From Vitreoscilla sp. (GTDB lineage Bacteria; Pseudomonadota; Gammaproteobacteria; Burkholderiales; Burkholderiaceae_C), in contig JADMKA010000103.1 of assembly GCA_018780145.1 (NCBI GenBank), forward strand, positions 1 through 64,000: 64,000 nucleotides of DNA. The letters run 5' to 3'. The translations under genes and the position numbers were made by a program. Positions 1-7,999 of this stretch are shown here, one piece after another. Within the stretch, counting starts at the first letter, position 1. Each line of letters begins with the position of its first letter. Below the pieces are notes generated by a model. It ran no database searches and was not told the DNA's origin. It saw nothing but the letters and a program-made list of their open reading frames with translations.

Positions 1-731
1 TGGCCGAGTACCTGGACAAGGAAGGCATCAGCGCGATGGCCATCCACGGCAACAAGAGCCAGGGTGCCCGCACCAAGGCGCTGGCCGAGTTCAAGACCGG
101 TGACCTGCAGGTCCTGGTGGCCACCGACATCGCGGCGCGCGGCATCGACATCGACCAGCTTCCGCACGTGGTGAACTTCGAGCTGCCCAACGTGCCGGAA
201 GACTACGTGCACCGCATCGGCCGCACCGGCCGCGCCGGTGCGCAAGGCGAGGCGATCTCGCTGGTCTGCGTCGACGAGGACATCTTCCTGCGCGACATCG
301 AGAAGCTGATCAAGCGCTCGATCCCGCGCGAGGTGGTGCCTGGCTTCGAGCCGCCGGCCGGTGAAAAGGCCGAGCCCATCGTGCTGGGCCGCATGACCAT
401 CGGTGTGGGCGGCACCCGCCGCAACGCCGGCGGCGGCGGTGGCGGTGGTCACCATGGCGGCCGCAACGCCGGGCGTGGTGGCGACCGTGGCGGTGACCGG
501 GGTGGCGACCGTTCGTCGGCGCCCGCCCGCCACGACGGCGGCCGCAGCGACCACCGCTCACCGGGCGGCAAGCCGGGCCAGCCGGGCGCCGCACGCGCAC
601 CGGCGGGTTCGCACGCCGCCCACAAGCCGGCCCACGGCGGCGGCCACGCGTCGCCGCGCCCGGCCAACGGCCCGTCGTCCTCGGGCCCGCGCCCCGCCTC
701 GTCAGGCCCGCGCCTGCTGCGCAAACCCTGA
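1..731 (+). CDS. rhlE: DEAD-box RNA helicase, RhlE type (3' part)
   Basis: The gene enters from the left edge in the frame starting at base 3, so only the last 242 residues are visible. They contain the end of the C-terminal RecA-like helicase domain, with motif V ([10 protein letters not shown]) and motif VI ([10 protein letters not shown]). Such enzymes use ATP to unwind short RNA duplexes in ribosome assembly and mRNA turnover. After about residue 130 the protein becomes a low-complexity tail of more than 100 residues rich in Gly, Arg, His and Pro, with GGDR repeats, typical of the RNA-binding tails of RhlE-like helicases in Betaproteobacteria. DEAD-box identity is firm; the RhlE subgroup rests on the tail and general similarity, since the N-terminal motifs lie outside the window. 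Confidence 0.85.
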   Translation, partial: AEYLDKEGISAMAIHGNKSQGARTKALAEFKTGDLQVLVATDIAARGIDIDQLPHVVNFELPNVPEDYVHRIGRTGRAGAQGEAISLVCVDEDIFLRDIEKLIKRSIPREVVPGFEPPAGEKAEPIVLGRMTIGVGGTRRNAGGGGGGGHHGGRNAGRGGDRGGDRGGDRSSAPARHDGGRSDHRSPGGKPGQPGAARAPAGSHAAHKPAHGGGHASPRPANGPSSSGPRPASSGPRLLRKP

Positions 732-742
732 ACGGGGCACCC

Positions 743-762
743 GGCGGCCGGATACGGCCGCC
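743..762 (+). terminator. Hairpin after rhlE, possible terminator
   Basis: GGCGGCCG, loop GATA, CGGCCGCC: a perfect 8-bp stem starting 11 bases after the helicase stop codon. No U-tract follows, so it may be a transcript-end stabiliser rather than an intrinsic terminator. The surroundings (GGGGCACCCGG before, CCACCCTCCGTG after) recur around base 7927. Confidence 0.45.
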
Positions 763-812
763 ACCCTCCGTGAGGGTGCGCGCCAATCAAGCTTGTCCGA
801 TGCTGCCGGCCC

Positions 813-1793
813 ATGGGACACTGCCCCATGGAACGCAGCATCACCTTCGACCCCCGGACCCTCGCCTGGCTCGAGCTGGGTGAGGCCCAGCGCCTGCTGT
901 TCGACCAGTTTCCCGGGCTGGTCCTCGGCTTCGATCTCGAAGGCCGCATCGGCTGGGTCGGGCCCATGGGCGCCAAGGCCCTGGGCTACGAGCCCGCCGA
1001 TCTCGTCGGCCAGCCACTGATCGGCTCGCTGCTGCGGCGCGAGGAGATCGAGGCCCGCGCGGCGATGCTGAGCACCGCCTTGCGAACCCGTGTGCCCGCC
1101 GACATGGGCGTCTTCAGTGCCTGCCTGCGCCGCGGCCAGGCCGACGAGCACATGTGGGTCGTGCGCACCAAGGACGGCTCGCCCCAGACGCGCAACCTGT
1201 CGCTCGGCACATTGCGCGACGGCCAGGGCCAGGTGACCGGCCTGATCGCCGTCGAACGCCCCGTACCCGCCGCGGTGGACGCCCCGGTCGCCTTGTCTCA
1301 CCACGACAGCCTGACCGGCCTGCCGACCCGCGCGGTGTTGCACGACCGCGCCGAGATGGCGTTGCAACGAGCCGTGCGTGCCAAGACCCACGTCGGATTC
1401 CTGCTGATCGAGCTCGACGGCTTCGACGAGTTGTGCGCCCGGCACGGCGCCAGCGTCGGCGACGACCTGCTGCGTGCCACCGCCGGCCGCCTCCACTTCG
1501 AACTGCGCAAGACCGACACCGCCGTGCGCCTGGGCGGCGGCCAGTTCGTGGCCATGCTGGTGGATCTGCGCCAGGCCGACGAGGCCGAGCGCGTCGCCGC
1601 CAAGATCTGCCATGCACTCGGCGGGCCGGTCAACACCGGCGTCGAGATGCTGCACCCGCGCTGCCACATCGGCGTGGCGGTCTCGCCGGACCATGGTGAC
1701 CAGTTGCTGCCACTGCTGGAGGCTGCCGAACAGGCCATGCGCTCGGTACGACAGCAAGGCAGCAGCCGCGTGGGCGTCGCGCCTGAGCGCTGA
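813..1793 (+). CDS. PAS domain / degenerate GGDEF protein
   Basis: This is a 326-residue protein with no signal peptide or membrane segment. Residues of about 20-140 look like a PAS sensor domain (an FDLEGRIGWVG-type start). From about residue 165 a GGDEF-like domain begins with the usual HHDSLTGLPTR. The signature that should read GG[D/E]EF reads GGGQF, so the metal- and GTP-handling acidic residues are lost and diguanylate cyclase activity is unlikely. It may instead bind nucleotide or act as a signalling adaptor. A start five codons later (base 828, MERSITF) is equally plausible because neither ATG has a clear Shine-Dalgarno sequence. The next gene starts 6 bases after the stop and may be co-transcribed. 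Confidence 0.75.
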   Translation: MGHCPMERSITFDPRTLAWLELGEAQRLLFDQFPGLVLGFDLEGRIGWVGPMGAKALGYEPADLVGQPLIGSLLRREEIEARAAMLSTALRTRVPADMGVFSACLRRGQADEHMWVVRTKDGSPQTRNLSLGTLRDGQGQVTGLIAVERPVPAAVDAPVALSHHDSLTGLPTRAVLHDRAEMALQRAVRAKTHVGFLLIELDGFDELCARHGASVGDDLLRATAGRLHFELRKTDTAVRLGGGQFVAMLVDLRQADEAERVAAKICHALGGPVNTGVEMLHPRCHIGVAVSPDHGDQLLPLLEAAEQAMRSVRQQGSSRVGVAPER

Positions 1794-1799
1794 AACCGC

Positions 1800-2492
1800 G
1801 TGCCGACCACCTTGCCGCCCAGGCGCCTGCTGCTGGCCGGCGCCAGCGGCCTGATCGGGCGCTCAGCGCTGGCCCTGCTGGCAGAGCGGCCCACCCCCGG
1901 TCCGGCCTGGGCCCTGCTGAGAAGGCCAGCCGACAAACGCCTCGCCGAGGCGCTGCTGCGAGCCCAGGCTCAGGCCATGGTGGTGCCCGACCTGTTGGCC
2001 CTGCCGCGCCTGCCGCCGGTCGACGACGTGTTCATCGCGCTGGGAACCACCATCCAGGTGGCCGGTTCCGAGGCCGCTTTCCGACAGGTCGACCTCGACG
2101 CCGTGCGGGCCGTGGCCAGCGCCGCGCGTGCGGCCGGTGCCACCCGGCTGGCGGTGGTCTCGGCACTCGGCGCCAGCACGCACTCCACGGTCTTCTACAA
2201 CCGCGTCAAAGGCGAGATGGAGGAGGCCGTGTCCGCCCTCGGGTTCGACTCGCTGACCATCGCCCGGCCCTCGCTGCTGGCGGGTGACCGCGCGGCCCTG
2301 GGCCAACCGGTTCGCCTGGGCGAACGCTGGGCCCTGCGTCTGACGCGGCCCCTCCAGGCGTTGATCCCCGCGAGCGTGCGGCCCATCGAGGCCCGGCGTG
2401 TCGCGCTGGCGCTGTTGCGGGCGCTGGCGTCCGGCGCGCCCGGCCGCGTGATACTCGACTCGGCCGCCTTGGCACGCCAGGGCGCGGACTGA
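1800..2492 (+). CDS. NAD(P)-binding Rossmann-fold protein (atypical SDR)
   Basis: This 230-residue protein starts with GTG, 6 bases after the preceding stop codon. The N-terminal GASGLIG motif (around residues 14-20) is the dinucleotide-binding glycine loop of extended or atypical short-chain dehydrogenases. The stretch VVSALGAS followed by FYNRVKGEME resembles the catalytic Ser/Tyr-x3-Lys region of the HTATIP2/YbjT-like group, here with Y-N-R-V-K. Members of this group act as NAD(P)H-binding oxidoreductases or redox sensors, mostly without a known substrate, and none can be assigned here. It is followed 17 bases later by the beta-CASP hydrolase gene. Confidence 0.7.
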   Translation: MPTTLPPRRLLLAGASGLIGRSALALLAERPTPGPAWALLRRPADKRLAEALLRAQAQAMVVPDLLALPRLPPVDDVFIALGTTIQVAGSEAAFRQVDLDAVRAVASAARAAGATRLAVVSALGASTHSTVFYNRVKGEMEEAVSALGFDSLTIARPSLLAGDRAALGQPVRLGERWALRLTRPLQALIPASVRPIEARRVALALLRALASGAPGRVILDSAALARQGAD

Positions 2493-2509
2493 TCCACCGG
2501 ACACCGACC

Positions 2510-3865
2510 ATGCAGATCGACTTCTACGGCGCCGCGGACTGCGTCACCGGCTCCAGGCACCTGGTCACCTGGGGCGGCCAGCGCGTGCTGCTGGACAGCG
2601 GCCTGTTCCAGGGCTTCAAGGTCCTGCGCGAGCGCAACTGGGCGCCACCGCCCTTCGAGCCACGCAGCCTGGACGCCGTGGTCCTGAGCCATGCCCACCT
2701 GGACCATTCCGGCTACGTGCCGGTGCTGGTCAAGCTGGGCTTTCGGGGCCCGGTGTACTGCTCGCCAGCCACGCGCGACCTGGCCCAGGTCTTGTGGCTG
2801 GACGCCGCCCACCTGCAGGAAGAGGACGCCCGTCGCGCCAACCGCTATGGCTACTCCCGGCACGAGAAGGCCCTGCCGCTGTTCACCCGGGCCGATGTCA
2901 AGAAGGCCCTGACCCACATCCGCGTGCTGCCGGAAGGCAAGGCAGCGCGCATCGACGGCCTGTCGGCCACGCTGACCCCGGTCGGCCACCTGCTCGGTGC
3001 CTGCGCGGTGACGCTGTCGCACGGCGGCGAGAAGCTGGTCTTCTCGGGCGACCTGGGCCGCTCGCAAGACCTGCTGATGCCCGCCCCGAAGCCCATCGCC
3101 GAGGCCGACGTGCTGCTCGTCGAATCCACCTACGGCGACCGGCTGCACCCGGCCGAGGACGCCGCCGCGCGCCTGGGCCAGGTCATCCGCGAGACCATCC
3201 ACCGCGGCGGCTCGGTGCTGATGCCGGCGTTTGCCGTCGGCCGGGCCCAGGCCCTGCTGCTGGTGCTGCAGCGCCTGAAGGCCCACGGCGAGATCCCGCC
3301 GCACCTGCCGATCTTTCTGGACAGCCCGATGGCCATCGAGGCCACCGAGGTCTACCGCCGGCACCGCAACCTGCTGCGGGTGCCGCAACGCGAGATCGCC
3401 AACCTGTGCGACGGCGTTCGAATGATCACCACCGGGGCGCAGTCGCAGCGCCTGGCGCGCTCCAGCATGCCCTCGGTCATCATCTCGGCCAGCGGCATGG
3501 CCACCGGTGGCCGGGTGCTGCACCACCTGAAGGCCATGGCGCCGGAGCCGCGGCACCACATCGTCTTTGCCGGCTTCCAGGTCGGCGGCAGCCGCGGCGC
3601 GCTGCTGGTGGGCGGCGCGCGCGAGGTGAAGATCCACGGGGAGTACGTGCCGGTCAACGCCAGCGTCAGCCACCTGGAGGGCTTTTCCGGCCACGCCGAT
3701 GCACGCGAGCTGCTGGCCTGGCTGGGCCACTTTCAGCGCCCGCCACGCCAGACTTTCGTGGTCCACGGCGACCCCGAGGCCAGCGACGCACTGCGCCAGG
3801 CCATCTCGCGCGACCTGGGGTGGCCGGTGCGCGTGCCTCCCCAGGGCGGCCGCTTCGTGATTTAG
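2510..3865 (+). CDS. MBL-fold / beta-CASP metallo-hydrolase (RNA-processing type)
   Basis: The protein has 451 residues. Near residue 60 is the zinc-binding HAHLDHSG motif of the metallo-beta-lactamase fold. It continues with a GHLLGA histidine, a FSGDLGR aspartate and the beta-CASP features VESTYGDR, then a C-terminal FSGHADA motif. This order is that of the RNA-specificity metallo-hydrolases related to the CPSF-73 and TTHA0252 ribonucleases. Bacterial members cleave or trim RNA; the natural substrate of this subgroup is mostly unknown. It is cytoplasmic, with no signal peptide. Its stop codon overlaps the stop codon of the convergent reductase gene by 4 bases, leaving no room for a terminator between them. 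Confidence 0.85.
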   Translation: MQIDFYGAADCVTGSRHLVTWGGQRVLLDSGLFQGFKVLRERNWAPPPFEPRSLDAVVLSHAHLDHSGYVPVLVKLGFRGPVYCSPATRDLAQVLWLDAAHLQEEDARRANRYGYSRHEKALPLFTRADVKKALTHIRVLPEGKAARIDGLSATLTPVGHLLGACAVTLSHGGEKLVFSGDLGRSQDLLMPAPKPIAEADVLLVESTYGDRLHPAEDAAARLGQVIRETIHRGGSVLMPAFAVGRAQALLLVLQRLKAHGEIPPHLPIFLDSPMAIEATEVYRRHRNLLRVPQREIANLCDGVRMITTGAQSQRLARSSMPSVIISASGMATGGRVLHHLKAMAPEPRHHIVFAGFQVGGSRGALLVGGAREVKIHGEYVPVNASVSHLEGFSGHADARELLAWLGHFQRPPRQTFVVHGDPEASDALRQAISRDLGWPVRVPPQGGRFVI

Positions 3866-5859
3866 AAGTGGATCCCTCGCATCATCTGGGCCATCGCGAC
3901 GGCCTCGGGTGAGAGCGTCTGCTTGCCCAGCTTCTCGCCCTTGGCGGCCTGGCTGTCCGGGAACATGCGGAAGGTGGTGTTCATGATGATCTGGGTCACG
4001 CGCGGTGCCGCGGTGTGCAGCAGTGCGCCAAAGATGCCCAGGCGCGTGGCCACCCGCACCGGCTTCTCGACGCAGGCCTGCACAATCATGTCGGCCGCCT
4101 CCTCGGGCTGCAGCAGCGGCATGCTGTCGTAGATCTTGGTCGGCGCAGTCATCGGCGTGCGCACCAGCGGCATGTTCACCGTGGTGAAGGTGATGCCCTG
4201 GTCGGCGAACTCGCTGGAGGCGCAGCGCGTCCAGGCGTCCAGCGCGGCCTTGCTGGCCACGTAGGCCGAGAAGCGCGGCGCATTGACCAGCACGCTGATC
4301 GAGCTGAGGTTGACGATGTGGCCCTTGCGCTTGGCGACCATGCCCGGCAGCAGGCCCATGGTGACGCGCAGGCTGCCGAAGTAGTTGAGCTGCATGGTGC
4401 GCTCGAAATCGTGGAAGCGGTCGTAGCTGGACTCGATCGCCCGGCGGATCGAGCGGCCTGCGTTGTTGATCAGGAAATCCACACCGCCGTGTTCCTCGGT
4501 GAGGATCTTGATGAACTCGGCGCAGCTCGCCTCGTTGGCGATGTCCACCGAATAGCTGAAGACCTTGGCGTCCTTGCCCGCGTAGTCCCGGATCTCCTGC
4601 ACCGCGGCCACCAGCTTGTCCTCGCCCCGCCCGCAGATGATGGTGATGGCGCCTGCCTCGGCGAAGCGGCAGGCCGCCGACAGGCCGATGCCCGACGAGC
4701 CGCCGGTCACCAGCACCACCTTGCCGCCCACGGTGCCACGCAGCGACCGGTCGATGAACAGGGCCGGATCGAGGTGGCGCTCCCAGTAGTCCCACAGGCG
4801 CCAGGCATAGTCCGGCAGCGACGGGCACTCGATGCCCGAGCCCTTCAGCGCGGCCAGCGTCTCGCGGCAGTCGTAGCGCGTCGGGTAGTTGACGAAGGTG
4901 AGCATGTCCTCGGGCAGGCCGAGGTCCTTCATGATGGCGTTGCGCACGCGGCGCACCGGCGCCAGCGCCATCATGCCCTTCTTGACGCTCTTCGGGATGA
5001 AGCCCAGCAGCGCGGCGTTGACGAACAGGTTCATCTTCGGTGCGTGCGCGGCCTTGCTGAAGATGTCCAGCACGTCGCCCACCCGGTAGCCCACCGGGTC
5101 GACCAGGTGGAAGCACTTGCCCTTCAGCTCCACCTTCGAGTGGCTGATGTGGTCCAGCGCGTTGACCACGAAGTCCACCGGCACGATGTTCAGCCGCCCG
5201 CCCTCCAGGCCGATCGACGGGAACCAGGGCGGCAGGATCTGCCGCATGCGCTGGATCACCTTGAAGAAGTAGTACGGGCCGTCGATCTTGTCCATCTCGC
5301 CGGTCTTGGAGTCACCCACCACCACAGCCGGGCGGTAGACCGTCCAGGGCACCTTGCTTTCCTTGCGCACGATCTTCTCGGACTCGTGCTTGGTCATGAA
5401 GTACGGGTGGTCCAGGCCTTCGGCCTCGTCGAACATGTCCTCGCGGAACACCCCCTCGTAGAGGCCGGCGGCGGCAATCGAGCTCACGTGGTGCAGGTGA
5501 CCGGCGTCGATGGCCTTGGCGAACTCGACGACGTGGCGCGTGCCCTCCACATTGACGCGGACCTGGCTCTCCTCGTCGGCCGACAGGTCATAGACCGCGG
5601 CCAGGTGGTAGACCGCGTCGATCTGGCCCTTGAGCTGCTTGATGGTCTCGGCCGACACCCCCAGCTTCTTCTCGGTGAGGTCGCCGCTGACGGCGATGGC
5701 GCGGGCCTTGGACACACCCCAGTGCTCGAGCAGGCCGGCGACCTTGTCCTCGCTGCCCGGGCGGACCAGGAAGTACACGGTGGCGCCGCGGCGCGCGAGC
5801 AGCTTCTTGACGAGGCGCTTGCCGATGAAGCCGGTGGCGCCGGTGACGAAATACTGCAT
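3862..5859 (-). CDS. Fatty acyl-CoA reductase, alcohol-forming, two-domain (FAR)
   Basis: This 665-residue protein has two Rossmann domains. The first begins at the start codon (GATGFIG at residues 7-13, HHVSSIAAAGL, YFMTKHESEK). The second is a short-chain dehydrogenase domain with TGGSSGIG, NNAGRSIRR and the Y-V-A-S-K catalytic pair. Domain order, length and long stretches of sequence match the Marinobacter alcohol-forming acyl-CoA reductase (Maqu_2220, about 661 residues) and mycobacterial AcrA1, as I remember those sequences. These enzymes reduce fatty acyl-CoA or acyl-ACP to the fatty alcohol with NADPH, feeding wax-ester synthesis. The start is supported by AGGAG 7 bases upstream. The open frame continues upstream without an RBS, so the longer version is rejected. 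A PHA-granule gene lies divergently next door. Confidence 0.85.
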   Translation of the reverse strand: MQYFVTGATGFIGKRLVKKLLARRGATVYFLVRPGSEDKVAGLLEHWGVSKARAIAVSGDLTEKKLGVSAETIKQLKGQIDAVYHLAAVYDLSADEESQVRVNVEGTRHVVEFAKAIDAGHLHHVSSIAAAGLYEGVFREDMFDEAEGLDHPYFMTKHESEKIVRKESKVPWTVYRPAVVVGDSKTGEMDKIDGPYYFFKVIQRMRQILPPWFPSIGLEGGRLNIVPVDFVVNALDHISHSKVELKGKCFHLVDPVGYRVGDVLDIFSKAAHAPKMNLFVNAALLGFIPKSVKKGMMALAPVRRVRNAIMKDLGLPEDMLTFVNYPTRYDCRETLAALKGSGIECPSLPDYAWRLWDYWERHLDPALFIDRSLRGTVGGKVVLVTGGSSGIGLSAACRFAEAGAITIICGRGEDKLVAAVQEIRDYAGKDAKVFSYSVDIANEASCAEFIKILTEEHGGVDFLINNAGRSIRRAIESSYDRFHDFERTMQLNYFGSLRVTMGLLPGMVAKRKGHIVNLSSISVLVNAPRFSAYVASKAALDAWTRCASSEFADQGITFTTVNMPLVRTPMTAPTKIYDSMPLLQPEEAADMIVQACVEKPVRVATRLGIFGALLHTAAPRVTQIIMNTTFRMFPDSQAAKGEKLGKQTLSPEAVAMAQMMRGIHF

Positions 5860-6072
5860 GGTGGTCTCCTGATAGCAAAAAGAGGGGGGATGCTGCGGGG
5901 ATGGTCGATTTTGGCTGGCGCGCGCCACCGGCTCTGTGAGCGCTAACCCCAGATAGACGCCCCACCCTAGCGAATTAGGATGCCGCCTCCAGAGGGCACT
6001 CCTACACTGGGTTGAGCTTGATGGCGGTTCTGCCGCCGAGACCCGTCCACGCAACACGAAGAGGTACCCACC

Positions 6073-6663
6073 ATGGTGAAGAAGCTGAAGAAGATGGCCG
6101 AACAGAAGTCCGCCTCCCCCGCCAACCTGCTGGACAGCCAGCTGGCCGGCGCGGTGAAAGCCTCCGCCCAGCAGATCTGGCTGGCCGGCATGGGCGCGTT
6201 CTCGAAGGCCCAGGAAGAGGGCACCAAGGTGTTCGAAGCGCTGGTCAAGGAAGGCGTCAGCCTGCAGCGCAAGACCCAGGCCGTGGCCGAAGAGCGCATC
6301 GGTGAAGTCACCGGCAAGATGAGCGCCATGGCCGGCGAGGTCACGAACAAGGCCGGCGCCTCCTGGGACAAGCTGGAATCGATCTTCGAGGCCCGCACGG
6401 CCAAGGCCCTGGGCAAGCTGGGTGTCCCCACGGCCAAGGACGTGGCCGAGCTGACCGCGCGTGTCGATGCGCTGGCCAGCGCCGTGGCCCAGTTGGGCGG
6501 CAAGGTCGCCCCGGCCAAGAAGGCCGCTGCCAAGCCGGCCGCCAAGAAGGCCGCGCCCGCCGCCAAGCCGGTGGCCAAGAAGGCGGCTCCGGCCAAGAAG
6601 GCCGTTGCCAAGAAGGCCGCCCCCCGCAAGGCCGCCAAGCCGGCCGACAGCGCCGCCGCCTGA
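6073..6663 (+). CDS. PHA granule-associated (phasin-like) protein with Lys/Ala tail
   Basis: This protein has 196 residues. Residues 15-130 form a long amphipathic helix, with heptad-like stretches around VAELTARVDALASAVAQL, of the poly(hydroxyalkanoate) granule-associated family (PhaF/PhaI group). From about residue 150 the chain becomes a histone-H1-like tail built from AAKPAAKK and KKAAP repeats, as in PhaF, which tethers granules to DNA. The expected role is to coat intracellular PHA granules and help partition them. GAAGAGG lies 9 bases upstream of the ATG. It diverges from the fatty acyl-CoA reductase gene and is followed after 28 bases by a patatin-like lipase, so this corner of the window has a carbon-storage theme. 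Confidence 0.85.
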   Translation: MVKKLKKMAEQKSASPANLLDSQLAGAVKASAQQIWLAGMGAFSKAQEEGTKVFEALVKEGVSLQRKTQAVAEERIGEVTGKMSAMAGEVTNKAGASWDKLESIFEARTAKALGKLGVPTAKDVAELTARVDALASAVAQLGGKVAPAKKAAAKPAAKKAAPAAKPVAKKAAPAKKAVAKKAAPRKAAKPADSAAA

Positions 6664-6691
6664 TCCGGGCCGCTGACCGCCCGGCCTGCCG

Positions 6692-7924
6692 TTGAGCCCG
6701 CGCCCGACATTGCCTCGCCAGGGCCCGCGCATCGCGCTGGCGCTGGCCGGCGGCGGGCCACTGGGCGCGATCCACGAGATCGGCGCACTGTGTGCGCTGG
6801 AGGAGGCCCTGCCGGGCCTGGACCTCACCGACCTGAACGCCTACATCGGCGTCTCCGCCGGCGCCTTCATTGCCGCCGGCCTGGCCAACGGCATGACGCC
6901 GCGCCAGATGTGCGCGGCCTTCATCGACAGCGACGGCGGTGCCGACGACCTGATCGACCCCGGGCTGTTCACCCACCCGGCCTGGCACGAATACCGCCGC
7001 CGCCTGCGCCGCCTGCCGCGCCTGGCCGGCGAGGCCGCGCTGCAGTGGCTGGCCGGTGACCTGCCCCTTGTGGGGGCGCTCGGCCACCTCGGCGGCGCGC
7101 TGCCCACCGGCCTGTTCGACAACGGCGCCATGCAGGCGCAGCTCGAACGTGTCTTTGCCACGAAGGGGCGGACCAACGACTTTCGCCAGCTCCACCGGCC
7201 TCTGGTGGTGGTGGCCACCGACCTGGACACGGGCGAGGCCGCTCCTTTCGGCACCCCCGGCTGGGACGACACGCCGATTGCTCGCGCGGTGGTCGCCAGC
7301 GCCGCCCTGCCGGGGCTGTACCCACCGGTCGCGATCGGCGGGCGGCACTACGTGGATGGCGCGCTGAAGAAAACGATCCACGCCTCTGTCCTGCTGGACC
7401 AGGGGCAGGACCTGCTGATCTGCCTGAACCCCCTGGTGCCGTTCGACGCCGGGCGAGAGCCCGCGGCGGCGCGCATGTCACGGCCAACGATCCACGAGGG
7501 CCGCATCCCGCATCTGGCCAGCGCCGGGCTGCCAGCGGTGCTGAGCCAGACCTTTCGCTCGCTGATCCACTCGCGGCTGGAACTGGGCATGAAGGGCTAC
7601 GAGCGTACGCACCCGGAGTGCGACATCGTGCTGCTGGAACCCGACCACCACGACCCGACCATGTTCCGTGCTGGCACCTTCAGCTACACACTGCGCCGCC
7701 AACTGGCCGAACACGCCTACCAGCAGACGCGCCGCCTGCTGCGAGCCCGCTGCGCCGAGCTGGCCCCGGTGTTCGCCGAGCACGGCGTGCCGCTGGACCT
7801 GGACGGCCTGTTCCGCGACCGCACGCTGCTGTCCAAGCTGCCACTGCGCCGCTCGGGCAACGATCTGGCCGAGCGCACCCACCACGTCCTGGACCAGCTC
7901 GAAGCCCTGCTCGCCGCAACGTGA
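6692..7924 (+). CDS. Patatin-like phospholipase
   Basis: The 410-residue protein is read from a TTG start. It has the patatin oxyanion-hole glycines (GGGPLG, residues 20-25), the nucleophile elbow G-V-S-A-G with Ser55, and the catalytic Asp222 in V-D-G-A, so the Ser/Asp dyad is intact. Members hydrolyse acyl esters of phospholipids or other lipids. There is no signal peptide, so it is probably cytoplasmic or membrane-peripheral. Its position right after a PHA granule protein gene makes action at the lipid layer of storage granules conceivable, but this is inference from context. It is followed by a convergent gene on the other strand. The TTG start is uncertain because no strong RBS is visible. 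Confidence 0.8.
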   Translation: MSPRPTLPRQGPRIALALAGGGPLGAIHEIGALCALEEALPGLDLTDLNAYIGVSAGAFIAAGLANGMTPRQMCAAFIDSDGGADDLIDPGLFTHPAWHEYRRRLRRLPRLAGEAALQWLAGDLPLVGALGHLGGALPTGLFDNGAMQAQLERVFATKGRTNDFRQLHRPLVVVATDLDTGEAAPFGTPGWDDTPIARAVVASAALPGLYPPVAIGGRHYVDGALKKTIHASVLLDQGQDLLICLNPLVPFDAGREPAAARMSRPTIHEGRIPHLASAGLPAVLSQTFRSLIHSRLELGMKGYERTHPECDIVLLEPDHHDPTMFRAGTFSYTLRRQLAEHAYQQTRRLLRARCAELAPVFAEHGVPLDLDGLFRDRTLLSKLPLRRSGNDLAERTHHVLDQLEALLAAT

Positions 7925-7929
7925 GATGG

Positions 7930-7960
7930 GGCACCCGGTGCCGGGGTACCGGCCCCACCC
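7930..7960. terminator. Hairpin between convergent genes
   Basis: GGTGCCGG, loop GGTA, CCGGCCCC forms an 8-position stem with one mismatch, within GGGGCACCCGG ... CCACCCTCCGTG. The flanks match those of the hairpin at 743-762 while the stem differs. It separates the patatin gene from the convergent carboxypeptidase gene and is a candidate bidirectional terminator. Confidence 0.4.
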
Positions 7961-7999
7961 TCCGTGCGCTGGCCGTGCGTGCGGCTCTCGGCTGAGGCG

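Noticed and set aside
4015-5946. A 643-codon open frame antisense to the fatty acyl-CoA reductase gene
   Set aside because: Shadow frame of a two-domain enzyme recognised along its whole length.
6510-6660. Tandem repeat in DNA at the end of the PHA granule gene
   Set aside because: It simply encodes the lysine/alanine/proline-rich tail of the protein; not an independent repeat element.
5860-6828. A 323-residue extension of the acyl-CoA reductase upstream of its ATG
   Set aside because: It is low-complexity and antisense to the PHA granule gene; AGGAG and the Rossmann motif fix the start at 5859.
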